64,000 nucleotides of DNA, taken from contig CBDHCQ010000004.1 in assembly GCA_965261255.1 (NCBI GenBank), forward strand, positions 1,612,001 to 1,676,000, in the 5' to 3' direction. Within the stretch, counting starts at the first letter, position 1; each line of letters starts with the position of its first letter. Shown here in pieces: positions 1 through 9,966 of the stretch. The translations under genes were made by a program, and so were the position numbers. Below the pieces are notes generated by a model that had not been told where the DNA came from, searched no databases, and saw nothing but the letters and a program-made list of their open reading frames with translations. The stretch comes from Bin80 sp965261255 (lineage in GTDB: Bacteria > Bacteroidota > Rhodothermia > Rhodothermales > Bin80).

Positions 1-1034
1 AAATCAACTGCCCGCATGACTTCCGATTTTTCCACGCATTCCTCTGCGGTATGCGATAACTCACTTTGGCCGGGACCAATCTTTACAGTGGGAACATCTT
101 TCAGAAAGATCCAGTCGCTCGCGGTCGGGGACCCTATGGGTTCGATTCCGGGCAAAGCCTCCAAGCAGGCATCTACAATGCTCTCATTGGTCTCGGTGGA
201 TACCGGTACGATGCGATCACTGTGAACGGTCACCTCTGACGTAACAGCCTCTCTGATTTGAGCAACGATCTCTTCGTGTGTGTAGGACGGTGTACTTCGA
301 ATATCTAGATAGATTGTACACTGGTCGGGAATAACATTACGGGCCGTTCCCCCTTGTATAGTGGTGACGTTCAGACTGGTTGGCCCAAGAATAGGATGAA
401 TTCGCTCGAAGGTGAGCTCAGACAATTGGCTAATATCTGCCACCGTCTTTAGAATAGCGTTTTCTCCAAGGGCATGACGGGCAGCATGTGCACTTTTTCC
501 GATAGCATCAAGTCGCAATATTAGTAGCCCCTTCTGTGCAATGGTGGGTATCAAGCTGGTTGGCTCACCGATTAATGCAGCCTGTGGGCGGGGTAAATGT
601 TTCTTCAATAATTTTCTCAACCCATTATTTTCATAATTGGTCTCCTCACATTCAGTCAAAGCAACAATAACTTGCCCATTTTTCGGTTTCCAACTTTCAG
701 CCGCCAACTCTAGCAAAGCAGAAGTCATTGCGGCACCCGATGCCTTAGCATCAGACGCTCCTCTGCCATAGATTCGGCCGTTAATCTCGGCAGCATCAAA
801 TGGAGGATAAGGGTGTCCAGAGGATGGGGGGACTACATCAAGGTGAGATGCCAGGAGCAGCTTATTTGGTCCAGACCCTATCCAAAAATAAAGGCTGTTC
901 CCAACCCGTCGGGTTTGAATGCCCGCAGCATCCACGTAGGACTGCATGTGCGCGCATATCCCATCTTCTTCTCCGCTCAATGATGGGAATCTGATCATTG
1001 AGCTCAGCAGGTTCAGTACATTCCTTTCACTCAT
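1..1034 (-). CDS. argE: M20-family deacetylase, probable N-acetylcitrulline/N-acetylornithine deacetylase (partial)
   Basis: Reading the minus strand from the ATG at 1034 gives 344 codons without a stop to the window edge, so the C-terminus is missing. The translation starts MSERNVLNLLSS and carries the M20 metallopeptidase signature SHLDVVPP (His64, Asp66 as metal ligands) and the ALTECEETN segment with the paired catalytic/metal-binding glutamates. M20 enzymes in arginine clusters remove the N-acetyl group; since the carbamoyltransferase two genes upstream looks like the acetylornithine type, the likely substrate is N-acetylcitrulline, giving citrulline for ArgG. The start lies 2 nt after the argB stop, so the gene is the last visible member of the arg operon. 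Family call is secure; the exact substrate (acetylcitrulline, acetylornithine or a succinylated form) is inferred from context. Confidence 0.85.
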   Translation of the reverse strand, partial: MSERNVLNLLSSMIRFPSLSGEEDGICAHMQSYVDAAGIQTRRVGNSLYFWIGSGPNKLLLASHLDVVPPSSGHPYPPFDAAEINGRIYGRGASDAKASGAAMTSALLELAAESWKPKNGQVIVALTECEETNYENNGLRKLLKKHLPRPQAALIGEPTSLIPTIAQKGLLILRLDAIGKSAHAARHALGENAILKTVADISQLSELTFERIHPILGPTSLNVTTIQGGTARNVIPDQCTIYLDIRSTPSYTHEEIVAQIREAVTSEVTVHSDRIVPVSTETNESIVDACLEALPGIEPIGSPTASDWIFLKDVPTVKIGPGQSELSHTAEECVEKSEVMRAVD

Positions 1035-1036
1035 GG

Positions 1037-1810
1037 TCAACCTGTAAGGACTGAAGTTGCATCCTGTTTTTGTAGTAAGTCATCTGCTCCGAGTATCCAT
1101 ACACTGGGAATGCCCGAAGCAAGCGCTTCACGCGCGATTCTCAGTTTTACCAGCATTCCTCCAGTAATCCAACCTTGGTCAATACCTACGGCTTCGTCGG
1201 TAGGTGAACACGTTCGTAGTAATGATTCTGGATCGGCGGGGTCTTGCAGTACTCCTCCGGTATCTGTTACAAGTAATAACTCCTCCGCTTGTGTGGCTAT
1301 AGCGAGGGCACCCGCCACGGTATCCGCATTGATATTGTATCGTTGGCCAGTTGTATCAACGCCGAGTGGGGCTATAATCGGAATGAATCCAGCATCGGAT
1401 ACGGCCTCAATCAGGGTTGTGTCTACTGAGACTATTTCGCCTACCCATCCAAAGTCGACCATTTCATCATTGATCAGCCATGGTTCACGCCTGCGAACAT
1501 TTAGTATAGGGCCATCCACCCCGCTGAGCCCGACTGCTCTGAATCCATGAGTACTGGCCTGTGCAACTAGCCGTACGTTTATGGCACCCCGCATGGTCCA
1601 CTCAGCAATACTTAGGTCTAGATCTCCGGTTACCCGCCGTCCGTTAATAATCCGAGGTGTATGTCCCAAACGGTTTGCCAGGCGAGAAGATTGTACACCG
1701 CCTCCGTGGATAATGATGGGCGGAGACTTAATCAGTTTGAGCTGATCCCAAAAGTGATCTAGGTTATCGAGTATACCGCCACCAATTTTGATGATGACTG
1801 GAGCTCTCAT
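1037..1810 (-). CDS. argB: Acetylglutamate kinase
   Basis: 257 residues, normal length for ArgB. It phosphorylates N-acetylglutamate, the second step of the acetylated arginine pathway. Visible family features are the N-terminal KIGGG nucleotide-binding segment, the IIHGGGVQSS glycine-rich loop that holds the substrate, the RRVTG motif near residue 60 and the NINADTVAGALA segment near residue 160. It overlaps the stop of the carbamoyltransferase gene by 4 nt (ATGA), indicating translational coupling, and is followed 2 nt later by the M20 deacetylase. There is no long N-terminal helix of the type seen in hexameric arginine-inhibited kinases, so feedback inhibition is not evident from the sequence. 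Confidence 0.93.
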   Translation of the reverse strand: MRAPVIIKIGGGILDNLDHFWDQLKLIKSPPIIIHGGGVQSSRLANRLGHTPRIINGRRVTGDLDLSIAEWTMRGAINVRLVAQASTHGFRAVGLSGVDGPILNVRRREPWLINDEMVDFGWVGEIVSVDTTLIEAVSDAGFIPIIAPLGVDTTGQRYNINADTVAGALAIATQAEELLLVTDTGGVLQDPADPESLLRTCSPTDEAVGIDQGWITGGMLVKLRIAREALASGIPSVWILGADDLLQKQDATSVLTG

Positions 1811-2829
1811 AGCAGATTCCAGGCTCGTTCCAAGATGGCCATCTGTGCGTGCAGCCTAAATTCTGCCTGCAGCAAATGAATCGCCTGTGAACTATTAAGT
1901 ACTGCATCATCAACTACAACCCCGCGCCGTGCAGGCAAACAATGCATAAAAATAGCTTTTCCGAGATGGCGTTCACGTATTCGCCAATTCTGGTGCCGAT
2001 TCCTTAAGACAGCTTCTGCGTCGGGGTTATCATACCTCATGTTACCACTCCAGGCTTTAGCGTATATCACATCAGCACCTTCGCAAGCGTCAACTTGATC
2101 GTCTGTTTGGGTTATTGGCATTCCGTGCTGCGACGCATACGAGTTGGCAAGATTCATGATCTCAGGAGTCAGTTCGAATCCTTTTGGTCGTGCAATGGTC
2201 ACTTGCATACCTAGTCGGGCCGCCATCAGAAGGGCGGAATTGGGAACGGCTTGAGGTAATGCACGGGGATGCCAAGCCCATGAAAGGACAAAGCGTCGAC
2301 CCTTCACCTCATCTCTGAAGTGTTCTTGAATAGTCGCAGCATCTGCCAAGGCTTGGCAGGGGTGATAGAGTGCGGATTCCAGATTGATTACCGGGACGGT
2401 AGCGGCCTCCAGGATTTTCTTGAAACGTGACTCGCCCTGATCAAGTGCGTAATCTGTCCCTGTGGCAAACAGACGTACCCCTAGGGCGTCATAGTAGCGT
2501 GACAATACACCGATTGCCTCTCTGACATGCTCAACGGCCTGGCCGTCCATACGGACGCCATCCCTCCATTCCATGCCCCATACACCAGATCCTGGGATAA
2601 TAGTTGAAGCATGAGCGCCAAGCCGAGCTGCAGCCACCTCCATGGAAGTGCGTGTACGAAGAGAAGAGTTGAAAAATACCAGACCGATACTTCGAAAAGC
2701 GTCTGGCCTTGGTAGCGGGCTTGGATTTCGATAGTGATATCTTGTACGACTCAACTGCTCGTACCATGTCGAATCACTTTCGACGTGCCAGTCAAACAGA
2801 TGCTTCAGCTTGGGATCAGGTTTGTACAT
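1807..2829 (-). CDS. argF': N-acetylornithine (or N-succinylornithine) carbamoyltransferase
   Basis: 340 residues of the aspartate/ornithine carbamoyltransferase superfamily. The carbamoyl-phosphate loop is present as FFNSSLRTRTSME (about residues 52-64), the second motif as HPCQALAD and the ornithine-loop equivalent as HCLPARRG near residue 297. The length and the changed first motif (SLRTRTS instead of STRTR) are as in the acetyl/succinyl-ornithine transcarbamylases described from Xanthomonas and Bacteroides rather than canonical ArgF. Context agrees: argE lies downstream of this step instead of an ornithine-releasing argJ. The gene overlaps argD by 14 nt and argB by 4 nt. Acetyl versus succinyl preference cannot be decided by eye. 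Confidence 0.85.
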   Translation of the reverse strand: MYKPDPKLKHLFDWHVESDSTWYEQLSRTRYHYRNPSPLPRPDAFRSIGLVFFNSSLRTRTSMEVAAARLGAHASTIIPGSGVWGMEWRDGVRMDGQAVEHVREAIGVLSRYYDALGVRLFATGTDYALDQGESRFKKILEAATVPVINLESALYHPCQALADAATIQEHFRDEVKGRRFVLSWAWHPRALPQAVPNSALLMAARLGMQVTIARPKGFELTPEIMNLANSYASQHGMPITQTDDQVDACEGADVIYAKAWSGNMRYDNPDAEAVLRNRHQNWRIRERHLGKAIFMHCLPARRGVVVDDAVLNSSQAIHLLQAEFRLHAQMAILERAWNLL

Positions 2830-4027
2830 CTTCTATTGCGTCTCTAAAAGCCTCGGCAAATTCAGCAATGTGTTTTTCATCAGCTATTAACGGGGGCATG
2901 AGGCGCATCACGTTAGGGTCCGCACTGCCTCCAGCCAATACACCGCGTTCACGGAGAGCGGGCAAGATATTGCTCACTTTGGGTTTAATCCGTATACCAA
3001 TCAGGCAACCGCGTCCTCGCATCTCCAATGCAATTGGTTTTACGGCGTCTGTGATGGCATCAAAAATTTTCGCGGCGTTATCCATGAGATTATCCGCACG
3101 AATAGACCGAAGAGTTGCCTCCACTGCACTCATGGCAATCATTCCTCCACCAAATGTGGACCCCTGATCACCATATTGAACTTCATCCGAAAGAGTTTCG
3201 CTCAACAATGTCGCGCCCACTGGGATACCGGATCCCAAACTCTTGGCGAGTGTGATCATATCCGGTACAATTCCGAATTGCTCACTTATACTGAATGTGC
3301 CCGTGCGCCCAACACCAGTCTGTATTTCATCAAAAATCAGCAGCGTACTGTTGCTATCACACAGTTTCCGCAGTCCCTGGAAATATTCGTCAGGGGCACC
3401 CACTATGCCTGCAATACTCTGAACAGGTTCAATGAGCACAGCTGCTATATCGTTGTTGTGGGTCAAAAAAGATTCCGCAGCAGCTAGATCTCCAATTGGC
3501 AGAAAATGAGAGTTAGCCAGAACTTTCGTAAAAGGAGCCCGATAGCCTGGATTCCAGGTGGTAGCCAAGCTTCCAAGGGTACGTCCGTGAAAAGCGCCAA
3601 TCATAGAAACCACCTCACTGCGACCGGTGGATTTGCGGGCGATTTTCAGTGCTGTTTCGATTGCCTCCGTACCGGAGTTGCAAAAGAAAATCCGCTTTAG
3701 CGGAGCCATTTCAGCGAGGAGCCTGGCTGCGCGTGCGCGAACATCGTTATAAACAACGTTTGAATAGAAAAGTAGTTGTTCGCTTTGTTGTTGAATCGCG
3801 TCAACTACGCGAGGCGGACAATGGCCGAGCGGCGTTACGCAGTGACCGCCGTAGAAATCCAGATACCGCTTTCCATCACTATCCCATACGTAGCACCCTT
3901 CACCGCGTACGAGAGCGACGGGCATCTTCTTGTAGGTCGGGATGAGAAATGTATCCTCATCACGTAAAATTGCTTGTGTATTCACTGACTTTAAGCTTCC
4001 GGCACGAGGCCCGTTTTGATTGGCCAA
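2816..4027 (-). CDS. argD: Acetylornithine aminotransferase
   Basis: 403 residues, class-III PLP aminotransferase converting N-acetylglutamate semialdehyde to N-acetylornithine. Visible features: FYGGHCVTPLGHCPP at the N-terminal substrate region, FFCNSGTEAIETALK (phosphate-binding loop), LIFDEIQTGVGRTG containing the PLP ring-stacking Asp, and TLAKSLGSGIPVGA with the Schiff-base Lys. The chosen start overlaps argC by 37 nt, long for this operon; no better internal Met precedes the conserved DEDTFLIPTYKK segment, so it was kept. It sits between argC and the carbamoyltransferase gene, in pathway order. Confidence 0.92.
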   Translation of the reverse strand: MANQNGPRAGSLKSVNTQAILRDEDTFLIPTYKKMPVALVRGEGCYVWDSDGKRYLDFYGGHCVTPLGHCPPRVVDAIQQQSEQLLFYSNVVYNDVRARAARLLAEMAPLKRIFFCNSGTEAIETALKIARKSTGRSEVVSMIGAFHGRTLGSLATTWNPGYRAPFTKVLANSHFLPIGDLAAAESFLTHNNDIAAVLIEPVQSIAGIVGAPDEYFQGLRKLCDSNSTLLIFDEIQTGVGRTGTFSISEQFGIVPDMITLAKSLGSGIPVGATLLSETLSDEVQYGDQGSTFGGGMIAMSAVEATLRSIRADNLMDNAAKIFDAITDAVKPIALEMRGRGCLIGIRIKPKVSNILPALRERGVLAGGSADPNVMRLMPPLIADEKHIAEFAEAFRDAIEDVQT

Positions 4028-4986
4028 TCCATTAACAGATTCATATTCTGTATCGCTTGAGACGCAGCACCTCGGAGCATATTATCAAGTGCAAATCCAA
4101 TCACGAGATGCTCACCACGCATGACCCATCCTATATCGCAGTAAGGTGATCCAACGACATATCGCAATTCCGGAAGCACGTCTGGCCAAAGTCGAATGAG
4201 ACTATGAGCCCCATAGACTTCGTTGAACCATTGCGCGATCTCAGCTCTTGCTGCGGGTGCTTTTAGCTGCACAGTACCCCAAATTCCCCGTGTCCAGGGC
4301 CCAGAGACGGGTACCATTGCTAAGGATATACCAGGGTTCAAAAACTGAGAAATTTCAAACAAATGTTGATGATTCAGCACCTTGTAGGCACGGACATTGC
4401 CATCCCTGTCAGGGAAATGAGTTGTTGGCTTAGGGCGAATACCTGACCCGGAGGCCCCTGTAATAGCCGTGATTGAAGCATTAACCTCCCTGCAATTCAG
4501 ATGCAAGGGCCAGACGGACAGGAGCATTCCGGTTGAAAAACAACCTGGATTTGCAATATAACGCGTAGGGTAGGGGGCAAAGATTTCGGGCTGTCCATAC
4601 GAAAATTTCCGTATTAGTTCGGGTACTGGGTGTTCTACCTTGAATAAGGATTCATAGGTATCTACATCCGAGAACCTAAAGTCAGAACTCATATCAATGA
4701 TATCACCAGTATATCCTTGGTCGAGTAGGTCCTTAACATTTGCAGCTCCTTTTCCATGCTCAGCAGCCACGAACGCGACATCGAATGTAGTATGGTTGAG
4801 TTCTGTTGGGTCAATGAAATGTAGATTATGCTGTCCTCGCAGCGCCGGATGCGGAGTATCCAGTGGGGCTCCAGCGTAGGTCCGGCTGGTCACGCAAGCA
4901 AGTGATGCATGAGGATGTTTAAGAAGCAGGTGGATCAACTCGCGGCCGACGTATCCACCGCCATGCAAGACAGCTGCACGTGTCAT
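3991..4986 (-). CDS. argC: N-acetyl-gamma-glutamyl-phosphate reductase
   Basis: 331 residues, NADPH-dependent reductase for the third step of arginine synthesis. The Rossmann start is GGGYVGRELIHLL, and the catalytic cysteine lies in the NPGCFSTGML motif near residue 148; IDMSSDFRF and the C-terminal VIGFALDNMLRGAASQAI helix are also typical of the family. Its start codon overlaps the argG stop by 4 nt (ATGA), so translation is probably coupled. Confidence 0.92.
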   Translation of the reverse strand: MTRAAVLHGGGYVGRELIHLLLKHPHASLACVTSRTYAGAPLDTPHPALRGQHNLHFIDPTELNHTTFDVAFVAAEHGKGAANVKDLLDQGYTGDIIDMSSDFRFSDVDTYESLFKVEHPVPELIRKFSYGQPEIFAPYPTRYIANPGCFSTGMLLSVWPLHLNCREVNASITAITGASGSGIRPKPTTHFPDRDGNVRAYKVLNHQHLFEISQFLNPGISLAMVPVSGPWTRGIWGTVQLKAPAARAEIAQWFNEVYGAHSLIRLWPDVLPELRYVVGSPYCDIGWVMRGEHLVIGFALDNMLRGAASQAIQNMNLLMDWPIKTGLVPEA

Positions 4987-6173
4987 TGTTTCGAGCGTGC
5001 CTTGTGTGCTAGGTAAGCCTGGAGTCCATGGAGCATGCAGAAGCTGCGAGCATCGCGTCCATCCCAGAGTGCGGTCTCTTCGCCATAGGTTGCAACTCCG
5101 GTATCAAACATTGAATACGGACTCTTGCAACCCTGCACGGCTATCTTCCCTTTACAGAGTCCTACATGAACAGAACCCGTCACAACGTGCTGAGAAGATA
5201 TAAGGAAGGCCTCTATATCTCGCATGACGGGATCAAAATGTTGACCTTCGTGGAGCAGCATCCCATAAAAATCGCTCAGTTGATCTTTATGGTACCGCTG
5301 CCATTTAGTAAGCACTAGTTTTTCAAGTTCTCTGTGTGCAGTAACCAAGATGAGTGGAGCAGGGGCTTCAAAACCTATTCGTCCTTTAAGTCCCAGGATG
5401 GTATCTCCCACATGAATATCTCGGCCGATTCCGTGCATTGCACCAATAGCGGCAAGTTCAGTGATTAATCGAACAGGATCCATAGCCTGTCCGTCAAGTG
5501 CAGTGGGTAATCCCTCTTCAAATTGCATATTTAATGCAATTCCTGGATTTGGGGCTTCGCTTGGAGCCACAGTATTCGGATATGCTTCATCCGGAAGTGG
5601 TTCAATCGTGTCAAGAGTTTCTTGGCCACCGATGGTAGTTCCCCAAAGCCCGTCATTGATTGAGTACTGTGTGGTTTTATCAGGCACGGAAAAACCGCGT
5701 TCGCGCAGAAACGCAGTAGTGTACTGTCGGGTAAAGCCTTCATCACGAATTGGCGTGATGAGATCCATATCATCGGCCAGTAATTGAATTACGGAGTCAA
5801 ACCTGAATTGGTCATTTCCGGCCCCAGTTGAGCCATGTGCAATTGCACGTGCTCCGATCTGACGGGCAATCCTGACAACCTCCCGGGCCTGCACGACACG
5901 TTCCGCGCCAACGCAGAGCGGGTAGACGCCCCCGCGCAATACATTGCCCATGATCAGGAATTTCAGATGGTCGTCAAATAGGTCGGTGCGGGCATCAATA
6001 TGAAAATGCCCCTTTGCTCCCAACTCGCTTGAACGGGACTGGAGGGTTTGTTTTGCCACTGAGGCACCAGTATCCACAGTTACTGTAAAGACCTCTTCAG
6101 CATACTTTTCACGCAGGTATGGCACGCAAAAAGATGTGTCCAGCCCACCACTGAATGCCAGCACAATAGCCAT
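4983..6173 (-). CDS. argG: Argininosuccinate synthase
   Basis: 396 residues from the ATG at 6173, chosen because the family begins directly with the PP-loop: MAIVLAFSGGLDTSFCVPYL. An upstream in-frame ATG at 6218 would add 15 unconserved residues. The SGGLDTS motif binds the ATP pyrophosphate, and the GSTGAGNDQFRFD segment near residue 115 is a family hallmark. ArgG condenses citrulline and aspartate. It is the first gene of the minus-strand arginine operon, so the promoter should lie in 6174-6766. argH is not in the window. Confidence 0.93.
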   Translation of the reverse strand: MAIVLAFSGGLDTSFCVPYLREKYAEEVFTVTVDTGASVAKQTLQSRSSELGAKGHFHIDARTDLFDDHLKFLIMGNVLRGGVYPLCVGAERVVQAREVVRIARQIGARAIAHGSTGAGNDQFRFDSVIQLLADDMDLITPIRDEGFTRQYTTAFLRERGFSVPDKTTQYSINDGLWGTTIGGQETLDTIEPLPDEAYPNTVAPSEAPNPGIALNMQFEEGLPTALDGQAMDPVRLITELAAIGAMHGIGRDIHVGDTILGLKGRIGFEAPAPLILVTAHRELEKLVLTKWQRYHKDQLSDFYGMLLHEGQHFDPVMRDIEAFLISSQHVVTGSVHVGLCKGKIAVQGCKSPYSMFDTGVATYGEETALWDGRDARSFCMLHGLQAYLAHKARSKQ

Positions 6174-6766
6174 CTTACCTAAATCATGGAACAATCGCCT
6201 TTCAACGCATGCATCCATTCTTGGATCACGGAATTAATATATCGTACTAGGGAAAGATGGTTTATTGCTTGCTACGAATTGGGGAATGGAGCAGAAGAGC
6301 CAATTCTTATGATTGAAATTGTAATTTCAAGATCGATGATGGTTGGACAAGGTCCTGACAGTTTTGCATGATATAGGATGGTTGTATTTGCAACCAGTGT
6401 TCGGGATTGGCATAGCTGCACGGAGAGGAACATTCACATTGGCAACTCCGAGAACTCGTGAGATTAACCCGAAGTTTCACCTACTAGGAACTACAGTTTT
6501 GGTCATAATTTTCAAATCGTAGCTTGGTTCATCCAGGAACTTCTGGTATTCTTATCCTGGTCAGGTAGATCAGTGTGCCACTTCATGATGCCGTTCTTTG
6601 ATCTATGCCTTTGGCGTACGGGTGTAATTGAAACATTTTAAAATATTTCGATGTAGACACCGTCGGCTGGAGATCTATTTATGGGCTTCGCAATATTGGG
6701 CTCTTCAGATCACATCTCCGCATATGATGTAGCTCGTAATCCTTTCATAAACAAACCGTAACAATC
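6174..6766. other. Intergenic region between divergent argG and susC
   Basis: 593 bp without a convincing gene. It must hold the promoters of the arginine operon (leftward) and the SusC/SusD locus (rightward). I see no ARG-box-like palindrome, riboswitch or strong terminator; only a short hairpin TGGTTG/CAACCA around 6378-6395. Confidence 0.6.
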
Positions 6767-9700
6767 ATGCTTCAAACCTTACTAGGGGGCCGCGTTTATG
6801 GCCTGTGTATTCTTCTGGTATTGTTTTTTGTTACAAGCCAGTATGTACACGCTCAGGATCACGCTGTCAGCGGCACAGTCGTGTCAGCACTTGACAGTCA
6901 GCCTCTGCCCGGGGCTTCGGTTGTGGAAACCGGCACGCTTAATGGCACCGCAACTGACATAGACGGACGTTTTTCTCTTGAAGTGGGCGACCCCAATGCG
7001 TCACTCACGGTCACGTTTGTCGGTTTTGTCACCCAAACCATTGAGATAGAGGGCAGGGATGAAATCACCGTTGCCTTGGAGGAAGACACCGCTTTGCTGG
7101 AAGAGTTGGTTGTCACCGCTGGAGGTATTGAGCGCAGGGAGCGTGCAGTGGGGTATGCCGTGAGCGAAGTTGGCGGTGAGGATCTGCGGGAAATCAGAGA
7201 GAATAATGTGGCCAATGCGCTCGCCGGCAAGGTCGCCGGTGTCATCGTAACCAAGCCTGCCACAGGACCTGCTGGCTCTAGCCGTGTGATCATACGTGGG
7301 GCATCTTCTCTGGGAGAAGACAGCCAGCCGCTCTATGTCGTAGACGGTGTACCTATTGATAATACTACATTGGGTAGTGCAGGTATGTGGGGAGGGACAG
7401 ATGGTGGAGATGGTATCGGATCCATTAACCCGGACGATATTGAGAAAATGACGGTTCTTAAAGGACCGGCAGCTGCCGCACTCTACGGAACACGAGCAAA
7501 GAATGGTGTGATTTTAATCACGACAAAGAAAGCCACACCAGGTGCGGGGCTTGGTGTAGAGTTTTCTAGTAACACGACATTTGAGAATGTTCTCGTGAAT
7601 ACTGACTGGCAAACCCAGTATGGTCAGGGAACACGAGGGGCCAAGCCTTCATCGGAAGATGAAGCACTTTCGACTGTTGACCAGGCCTGGGGGACATCAC
7701 TGGACGGGGCCCAGACGATTAGCTGGGACGGTACAAACCAATCCTACAGTCAGGCTGCTGATGCAGTTAATGCGTTCTACAACACGGGAATTACAAGCAC
7801 GAACAGTTTAGCACTGACAACTGCTACGGCAACGAGTTCGCTGCGAATCGGGCTCTCACACCTGCAGAACGAGGGAATCAGCCCGAATTCTGGGTTGACG
7901 CGTACTACACTCTCATTGCGCGGCGGCTCGCAGTTCGGTTCCCGTCTGAGTGCCGATGCCAAGATTAACCTCGTTCGCGAGTTTGTCAACAATCGTCCCC
8001 GACTCAGTGATTCACCAGGCAATGCAAATTATTCTGTTTACCAGTTGGCTCCAAATGTAGATGTGGAATCCATGCGATGCCCTCCGGAAGATGAGGCCTG
8101 CACGGAGCCAGGAACCGACACGGATGGCACCGAATTGCACCGTGGCCTGTTTGGGAATATTTATCAACAGAATCCCTATTGGGCGGCTCACCAATACACC
8201 AGCTCTGATGAAGATCGGCGTGCGATCGGGTTTGCATCTTTGACCTTCAAGTTTGCTGAGGGAATTCATCTAATGGGGCGTTTCGGCGGGGATACGTATA
8301 CCACTCGGAGAACCGGAATCACCCCTTGGGGAACCGCGTACAGCCCGGTGGGAGGCCAAAGTGAACAGGAATATCGTATTACTGAGGTCAATACCGACTT
8401 CCTATTGACAGTGGATCGTGAGTTGACCAGTTCCATTGGCTTGCAGGCAACCGCCGGTGGCAACATACTTTACCGGGAACGTGAAACGCTCACGCTTAGC
8501 GGTGGAGGTGGTTTCAACGTACCTGGGCTGGAAGTGGTGACCAATCAAAATACACGGTCACACGGCTATGGGTTCAATGAAAAACAAATCAACTCGCTCT
8601 ACGGATCCGCTGAGGTGGCATACAATGACTACCTATTCCTAACATTAACCGCACGTAACGACTGGTCCTCAACACTGCCAGTGGATAATAACAGCTATTT
8701 CTATCCATCTATCAGCGGTAGCTTTGTATTCAGTGATGCATTAGAGGTGCCGGAATGGCTCAGCTTCGGTAAGATTCGTGCTTCATGGGCGGAAGTAGGA
8801 GGGGACACGAATCCATATGCGCTTGCACTCACCTATGGACTCAGCGGTAGCCATCTTGGCCAGCCGCGTGGAGCGATTGCCCAGGGAACCATTCCATTGG
8901 CCGGTCTGAAACCCTCGAGTACGGTGGGGATTGAGGGAGGCTTTGATATTCGCTTCATTGACAATCGGTTTGGTTTAGATTTCACCTATTACACACAGAG
9001 TGCTACGGATCAGATCCTGTCCACGACAATTTCGAGCGCTTCCGGCTTTGGCAGCCAAGTAATTAATGCGGGTGAGATTTCGAATAAAGGCTTTGAAGTG
9101 CTTGTGACAACGACCCCGGTTCGTCAGGGAGACTGGCGCTGGGACCTCGATGTTAATCTTGCAAGAAACACGAACGAGGTCGTGGAGCTTGTGGAGGGCC
9201 AGACGTCACTGGTGCTCGGCGAGAGCCGTCATCGTGGAAATTATGTGACTGCTGATGTTGGTGAACCATACGGATCTATCAAGGGCCGCAAATATCTTCG
9301 GCAAAATGTGCCTGCCGGTGGTTCTGATTGTGACGCAACGGGCCCAATCGTCCATGATGCTGATGGGCTTCCTATGAGGACCTCCGAATTGTGTGTATTA
9401 GGCAATGGTACGCCTAAGCTCAGTGGAGGTATTCGGAATGGAGTACGGTGGCGCAGTCTTTCATTAAACATGCTCTTTGACATGCGATTTGGTGGCGAAT
9501 TGTTTTCCGTCACCAACAGTGCAGGGTACGTCAATGGGCTTCACAAGAACACCCTGCAGGGGCGTGACGTGGGCTATATCGTTGGAGATGGCGTAAACGA
9601 AGATGGCCAAGCCAATACAGTCCAAGCCAATCCGCAGGATTACTTTGGAAGAATTGGTGGTGGAACTATAGGAGAGGAGTTTGTCTATGACGCGAGTTTT

Positions 9701-9937
9701 GTTAAGCTTCGTGAGTTGCAGATTAACTACAACCTGCCATCTCGCCTGTTCACACGCACCCCGATCAAATATGCCTCTGTTTCTCTGGTTGCCCGGAATC
9801 TCTGGTTACTCTACAGCAATGTGGACAACCTCGATCCAGAATCTCTTTACAACAGTACCAATCGGGGCATTGGCCTTGAACACTCGGGGGTGCCGCAGAC
9901 ACGCAGCATCGGTATCAACCTCAATGTACGTCTGTAG
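6767..9937 (+). CDS. SusC/RagA-family TonB-linked outer-membrane receptor
   Basis: 1056 residues. An N-terminal signal peptide (hydrophobic to about residue 29, ending VHAQ) is followed by a carboxypeptidase-like regulatory domain (about 32-105, starting HAVSGTVVSALD), then the TonB plug (about 110-255: EELVVTAGG, RVIIRGASSLGEDSQPLYVV, VDGVPIDNT, ALYGTRAKNGVILITTKK) and a beta-barrel ending in NLNVRL. These are the hallmarks of SusC/RagA receptors that import glycans or peptides with a SusD lid. It is followed 29 bp later by a SusD gene. No glycoside hydrolase, peptidase or sensor is adjacent, so the substrate is not evident. Confidence 0.95.
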   Translation: MLQTLLGGRVYGLCILLVLFFVTSQYVHAQDHAVSGTVVSALDSQPLPGASVVETGTLNGTATDIDGRFSLEVGDPNASLTVTFVGFVTQTIEIEGRDEITVALEEDTALLEELVVTAGGIERRERAVGYAVSEVGGEDLREIRENNVANALAGKVAGVIVTKPATGPAGSSRVIIRGASSLGEDSQPLYVVDGVPIDNTTLGSAGMWGGTDGGDGIGSINPDDIEKMTVLKGPAAAALYGTRAKNGVILITTKKATPGAGLGVEFSSNTTFENVLVNTDWQTQYGQGTRGAKPSSEDEALSTVDQAWGTSLDGAQTISWDGTNQSYSQAADAVNAFYNTGITSTNSLALTTATATSSLRIGLSHLQNEGISPNSGLTRTTLSLRGGSQFGSRLSADAKINLVREFVNNRPRLSDSPGNANYSVYQLAPNVDVESMRCPPEDEACTEPGTDTDGTELHRGLFGNIYQQNPYWAAHQYTSSDEDRRAIGFASLTFKFAEGIHLMGRFGGDTYTTRRTGITPWGTAYSPVGGQSEQEYRITEVNTDFLLTVDRELTSSIGLQATAGGNILYRERETLTLSGGGGFNVPGLEVVTNQNTRSHGYGFNEKQINSLYGSAEVAYNDYLFLTLTARNDWSSTLPVDNNSYFYPSISGSFVFSDALEVPEWLSFGKIRASWAEVGGDTNPYALALTYGLSGSHLGQPRGAIAQGTIPLAGLKPSSTVGIEGGFDIRFIDNRFGLDFTYYTQSATDQILSTTISSASGFGSQVINAGEISNKGFEVLVTTTPVRQGDWRWDLDVNLARNTNEVVELVEGQTSLVLGESRHRGNYVTADVGEPYGSIKGRKYLRQNVPAGGSDCDATGPIVHDADGLPMRTSELCVLGNGTPKLSGGIRNGVRWRSLSLNMLFDMRFGGELFSVTNSAGYVNGLHKNTLQGRDVGYIVGDGVNEDGQANTVQANPQDYFGRIGGGTIGEEFVYDASFVKLRELQINYNLPSRLFTRTPIKYASVSLVARNLWLLYSNVDNLDPESLYNSTNRGIGLEHSGVPQTRSIGINLNVRL

Positions 9938-9966
9938 CCTTAATCATACCCGACAAACAAACGACG

